Below are positions 27,989 to 32,204 of a DNA stretch of 32,204 bases, piece after piece. The DNA comes from Spirochaetales bacterium. GTDB taxonomy: Bacteria; Spirochaetota; Spirochaetia; UBA9216. Made by a program: the position numbers and the translations under genes. Under the pieces are notes generated by a model. That model was given only the letters and a program-made list of their open reading frames with translations, had not been told where the DNA came from and did no database searches. Numbering within the stretch: position 1 is the first letter of the stretch; every line of letters starts with the position of its first letter. The DNA is taken from contig QKCC01000317.1 in the NCBI GenBank assembly GCA_003245835.1, forward strand, positions 1 to 32,204, read 5' to 3'.

Positions 27989-28450
27989 ATGCAAAAAAAC
28001 CATGTTTTTCTGATTTTAACTGTTGCTCTTCTTGTTTTCGCAGCAGCAGGCGTTTTTGCACAGTCTGCAGATATTGTTGACAATCTGCTGTCGCAGGAAA
28101 ACGCCCGATTCGGGGAAGCCGTATATATGATAGCAGTCGGAAGCGGCCTCGCGAGCGAATCTGTTTCCATAGCTGACGCGGTGAAAATAATAAAGGACAA
28201 GCACTGGACCGGAGCGTTTAAAAACAGCACCGACCCGATTACGCTTGGCGAGGTGTCTTTTATAACCATGAAGGCCCTGAAGATCCACGGCGGACTGATG
28301 TACACCCTCTTTCCTTCTCCGAGATATGCAGTCCGGGAACTTGCGTATCTTGGTTTCATAGAAGGTGAAGCCCATCCCGGAAACAAGATGAAGGGCGATC
28401 AGGTACTTGAGATCCTTTCCAAAGCGATAGCCTTTAAGGAGGGTAAATGA
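27989..28450 (+). CDS. Small secreted protein, function unknown
   Basis: Signal peptide NHVFLILTVALLVFAAAGVFAQ; overlaps the next ORF start by 4 bp. Confidence 0.7.
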   Translation: MQKNHVFLILTVALLVFAAAGVFAQSADIVDNLLSQENARFGEAVYMIAVGSGLASESVSIADAVKIIKDKHWTGAFKNSTDPITLGEVSFITMKALKIHGGLMYTLFPSPRYAVRELAYLGFIEGEAHPGNKMKGDQVLEILSKAIAFKEGK

Positions 28451-29925
28451 TGAAACGCTTACCGGCAATCATTCTTGCTATTTCACTGATCACAGCCGCA
28501 GGCGGAAGTCTTGCGGCTTTTGACGTCGGAGGCTCTCTTACATCGGGCAGCAAGTACAACTTCGACTCTACAAGAGATCTGACAGCCGAAGCCCTCGGAG
28601 AAGTTTCAACAGAAGCAGCTCTCGGGCTGTGGCTTGAATCCGGGCGCGGCGAGCACCTGTCTTTCGAGATTAAAACCGACCTGATTGCCTCGATAACCAA
28701 CGACGGTTTTGAGTTTTACATTAATCCCGATTACCTGAAATTCGACAGCCTCTACGAGGATCTCGAATACGGACCTTCGATCTTCGCAACGACCTTCGGA
28801 AGATTCAGAACTTCTGATTTTTCGACGAAGATCTTTTCACAGAAAATCGACGGTGCCGTATGGAACTTCAACTACCCGGCGGCAGAGCTCACAATAGCAG
28901 CCGGAACCACAGCGTTTATGTTTGCCGATACCGGCAGCATTCTTACAACAACCGTTCCTACCATAATGTCAAAAACGGACCTCAGCCAGAGAGCCGACGC
29001 AGTCAGTCTGCTCGACTACATCGCAGACCCGAGTTCAGGTTCGCTTTTCGGCAGTCCTAGGGCAGTTGAAATTGTAACCTTCTCGCTTCCGGAAGTATTT
29101 CTCGGTCAGACTATAACCCTGTCCGGAGTAGCCCAGGAAGACCTCAGACCAATGCTGTCTGTAATCAACGGGTATACTGATACAGCAGATGCCTATCCGC
29201 TCATTCAGGAAGGCGAAACTGCATACTACCCGAACCGCGGCGGCGCTGTGGACACACAGTATGCCGGAGCAGGTATTTCCGGTTCGTTCATCCCGGGTCT
29301 TTACCACAATATCTATTACTATTTCGGAACTGGACGCTCACTAGCCTATGTAACTGACGGCACCAGCGAGACAGGTTCATCCTATCAGTATACCAGGATC
29401 ATGTCGCACATGGCCGGATTCAGCCTCGACCTGTTCCTTGACTGGCTGTTCAACTCCAGAATAAGCGCAGGAGTGAACTTCGGAACCGGTGATGCAGATG
29501 CAACTACTATCTTAGAAGGAAATACTGCCGGAGACTATACACAGTTCACCCCGATCACCGCCGGCGGCGGCGGGCTGCTCTTTTCGCCGGGATTGTCCAA
29601 CATTCTCAGCGGAAGCGTCAGCTATTCGCTCAAACCGCTCGGTTGGCTGCCGATACGGATGCTCAGCAGTCTTCAGGTTGCCGCTACCGGAATGCCGTTC
29701 TTCAGGGTAACCGAAGGACCCATAGCCGTATCCGGAATTAATCCTGATTTTACAGGAAATTATCTCGGAAGCGAGATAGACTTATCAGCGAGGCTCAGAC
29801 CAACGTCTGATATAGGTGTCAATCTGCAGGTCGGATATTTCCAGCCAAACGCAGATGCATTCGCCGGTTCGGCCATGGCCGACCCCGCATTTATAGCGAA
29901 ACTGAATGTTTCCTTAAGTTTCTAA
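28447..29925 (+). CDS. Predicted outer-membrane beta-barrel protein
   Basis: Signal peptide, alternating aromatic/hydrophobic barrel-like sequence, C-terminal AKLNVSLSF. Confidence 0.75.
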   Translation: MMKRLPAIILAISLITAAGGSLAAFDVGGSLTSGSKYNFDSTRDLTAEALGEVSTEAALGLWLESGRGEHLSFEIKTDLIASITNDGFEFYINPDYLKFDSLYEDLEYGPSIFATTFGRFRTSDFSTKIFSQKIDGAVWNFNYPAAELTIAAGTTAFMFADTGSILTTTVPTIMSKTDLSQRADAVSLLDYIADPSSGSLFGSPRAVEIVTFSLPEVFLGQTITLSGVAQEDLRPMLSVINGYTDTADAYPLIQEGETAYYPNRGGAVDTQYAGAGISGSFIPGLYHNIYYYFGTGRSLAYVTDGTSETGSSYQYTRIMSHMAGFSLDLFLDWLFNSRISAGVNFGTGDADATTILEGNTAGDYTQFTPITAGGGGLLFSPGLSNILSGSVSYSLKPLGWLPIRMLSSLQVAATGMPFFRVTEGPIAVSGINPDFTGNYLGSEIDLSARLRPTSDIGVNLQVGYFQPNADAFAGSAMADPAFIAKLNVSLSF

Positions 29926-29946
29926 CACGGGAGGTATTAGCTAATT

Positions 29947-30654
29947 ATGAAAAAACTTATAGTAATCCTGGCGATTCTGCTTATTTCAATGCCGCTATTT
30001 GCAGCAGAAACCGCCGTAATTAAAGAAATATCCGGAAGAGTTGAAATTCAGAACCCCGGAGGAAGCTGGCAGAGTGCATCAGCCGGCGACATGATCCAGA
30101 AGGGAGCGACCATTTCTACCGGATTCGGTTCAATGGCGATTCTTGAAATAGGGGCGTCTACGCTTACTGTAGAAGCTATGACAAGGATAAAACTTGAAGA
30201 ACTCGTTCAGACGCAGAGTTCGCAGACAACCGGACTTTTCCTGAGGGTCGGCAAAGTCAAAGCCGACGTCAACAGGGATGCCGGCCTGACGCATGATTTT
30301 AAACTCAGAAGTCCGTCATCAACTGCAGCCGTGCGCGGAACCGCTTTTTCGTTTGACGGTAAAAAGGTTACTGTTGAGCGCGGAGCAGTTGCATTAATCG
30401 GAAACGCTCTTGCAAGAGAGGTGATTGTAGCGCGCGGAGAAACCAGTGAAGTCAGTTCAAACGGCAAGACATCGAGTCCCGTAGCCGAAAAGGTCAAAGA
30501 GTCATCTACTCAGTCAGACACCGGAAAGCAGGAAAACTCCAGTTCTCAAAGTTCGGCTTCACAGACAAGCGGCGCCAGTGCGCCTCCTGCTGCCGCAACC
30601 GGTGCCCCTGCAGTCCCGAGTATGTACGGCAATATCACTATCACGATTAAATAG
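29947..30654 (+). CDS. FecR-domain secreted protein with Ser/Ala-rich tail
   Basis: EISGRVEIQNPGGSWQSASAGDMIQKGATISTGFGSMAILEIG...LRSPSSTAAVRGTAFSF. Confidence 0.88.
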   Translation: MKKLIVILAILLISMPLFAAETAVIKEISGRVEIQNPGGSWQSASAGDMIQKGATISTGFGSMAILEIGASTLTVEAMTRIKLEELVQTQSSQTTGLFLRVGKVKADVNRDAGLTHDFKLRSPSSTAAVRGTAFSFDGKKVTVERGAVALIGNALAREVIVARGETSEVSSNGKTSSPVAEKVKESSTQSDTGKQENSSSQSSASQTSGASAPPAAATGAPAVPSMYGNITITIK

Positions 30655-30664
30655 GGAGGATTAA

Positions 30665-32158
30665 GTGATGAATAAGACCAAATTATCAATTTTGTTGCTT
30701 GTATCCGCAATAATAATGCTGTTAACCTCATGCGGCGGCATGGGTGTCGAAACTACAGATAATGTGACAATCGACCTTTCGTCGGTTATCTCCAGGAGTA
30801 CCGCTGTTGTCAATTATGCAAAAATCGTCCTGATTCCCGAGGGGACGGTAACGCCCTACCCTATCAGCGACGCAGAGGCTTTTCAGGCTATAAAATCCGA
30901 CGGCAGCATAACAATCAGCAATATTCCGGTCGGCCCGGTTTACAAGGTATATATATCTGTCGGAACAGGTACAAAGGAAGCTTTCACTGTAAACTCGACT
31001 GTTAAGGCAACAGTTGCAGTCACAGGCGGTGCGACAACCAACGCAACTGCAACTGCGAAGACTCTCAGCAGCCGCGGGATTTCACAAATCGCAGCCTATA
31101 CCGGAAAATCAGTTAAAGGCGCTGCGATCGCCGGGGGTACATTCTACACCGTAAGTGCCGCAGGAGATAAATTCTACCACGGTGTCAGCGCGCTCTATGA
31201 AACAGCTGCAGCCGGTTTCACATTCAATAATGTCGATACGGGCCTTGGCAATGCTGTCATTATCAGCGCTGCGAACTCCGACGGTTATGGTTTTGTAAAC
31301 TATGATGATGGTTTGAACTATGAATATGCCGCAGGTCTGGCAGCAGATTTCGGCGGTGCGATAAACGTGCTTAACGCCGATGTATTCTGGGACGACGATG
31401 CGCTTGTACAGATGACAGTGGGACATCTTGACGGCGGACTGGTTCTTCATATGCTTATTAAAGACGATCCGGCAACAATCGATACCGACGAGTCCGTCAA
31501 TGAATGGATGCCGGTTGATCTTTCTGCCTTACTCGAAGAAACAGGGCTGTCGCTTTCAGGCCAGCTTATCAAGGGAATAACAGTCGTTAAAAAGTATGAC
31601 AGTTCGAACGAACTGAGTGCACTCTGGGTATACATGATCTCCAAAGTCGGCAACTTCCGCATCCAGGTGCCTTTAAACGATGAAGGAATGGACCTTGACA
31701 CCAACGGCGACGGTGAAACCTCCATGGATGAGATGATGGCGATTTTTCAGGATTTTATTACCGATGGACCGCTTGATGCCAGAACGATTCTGAACATTAC
31801 AAATCCGGCCGGCGACATTCTTTATATAGGAACCGACAGCGGGCTGTACAAGGCGTCAGCGACTGATTTAATTGAAAACATGAATCCGACTCTCGTTGGA
31901 GCAACCTCAGGCAAACGGATTAAATACCTGACAAGTACTGATGACTACACAGCCTGCGTCACGCCGCTTGAGCTGTTGATTATCAACAACAATGATCCGG
32001 CCAAGGTCGCAAAAATTGACTTCAATGAAGGTCTGCCGGTTTCCGGACTGCTTACGGAAGGTGTAACAGGGCTTGCATGGGACGGTGACGTACTGTATGT
32101 ATCAGGAAATTACGGCGTTTCGACCGTAGTTGCAGGCGATACAGCACTCTGGAACTAA
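30665..32158 (+). CDS. Lipoprotein with EF-hand-like motif
   Basis: MMNKTKLSILLLVSAIIMLLTSCGG lipobox; DTNGDGETSMDE matches the EF-hand loop pattern. Confidence 0.75.
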   Translation: MMNKTKLSILLLVSAIIMLLTSCGGMGVETTDNVTIDLSSVISRSTAVVNYAKIVLIPEGTVTPYPISDAEAFQAIKSDGSITISNIPVGPVYKVYISVGTGTKEAFTVNSTVKATVAVTGGATTNATATAKTLSSRGISQIAAYTGKSVKGAAIAGGTFYTVSAAGDKFYHGVSALYETAAAGFTFNNVDTGLGNAVIISAANSDGYGFVNYDDGLNYEYAAGLAADFGGAINVLNADVFWDDDALVQMTVGHLDGGLVLHMLIKDDPATIDTDESVNEWMPVDLSALLEETGLSLSGQLIKGITVVKKYDSSNELSALWVYMISKVGNFRIQVPLNDEGMDLDTNGDGETSMDEMMAIFQDFITDGPLDARTILNITNPAGDILYIGTDSGLYKASATDLIENMNPTLVGATSGKRIKYLTSTDDYTACVTPLELLIINNNDPAKVAKIDFNEGLPVSGLLTEGVTGLAWDGDVLYVSGNYGVSTVVAGDTALWN

Positions 32159-32178
32159 ATTAAACAATATCGATATCG

Positions 32179-32204
32179 GACCGTCCTTCGGGGCGGTCTT
32201 TTTT
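32179..32204 (+). terminator. Rho-independent terminator
   Basis: GACCGTCC-TTCG-GGGCGGTC followed by TTTTTT; UUCG tetraloop. Confidence 0.92.

Overview
The window looks like a gene-dense bacterial chromosome segment. Gene content suggests a spirochaete-like anaerobe (inference). I see no rRNA, tRNA, CRISPR array or transposase. From left to right: (1) a leftward envelope operon at 1-7013: LolD-like ATPase, two FtsX/MacB-type permeases, LolA-like protein, acidic beta-barrel protein and an FN3-like lipoprotein that carries an apparent frameshift. (2) Housekeeping genes: HAD phosphatase, CBS-DRTGG family II pyrophosphatase, SlyD, YhhN, Nudix plus HisKA_2-type kinase, Endonuc_Holl. (3) A YtrA/GntR-type ABC cassette with a readable promoter and operator, then a diguanylate cyclase. 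(4) dapL, interrupted exactly at CTT TGA C (same heptamer as the prfB frameshift site), then a phosphohexomutase. (5) A UroD/MtaA-type protein fused to a thioredoxin-like domain, next to a CobW/COG0523 GTPase. The 134-bp gap between these two genes is unusually rich in interlocked inverted repeats. (6) LemA and two TPM proteins, then two class III cyclases, one with CHASE2. (7) A divergent signal-peptide protein, beta-barrel, FecR and lipoprotein cluster ending at a clear terminator. The most unusual items are the UroD-Trx/CobW module with its structured intergenic region, the dapL frameshift site, and the shared acidic tracts in the Lol-like operon.
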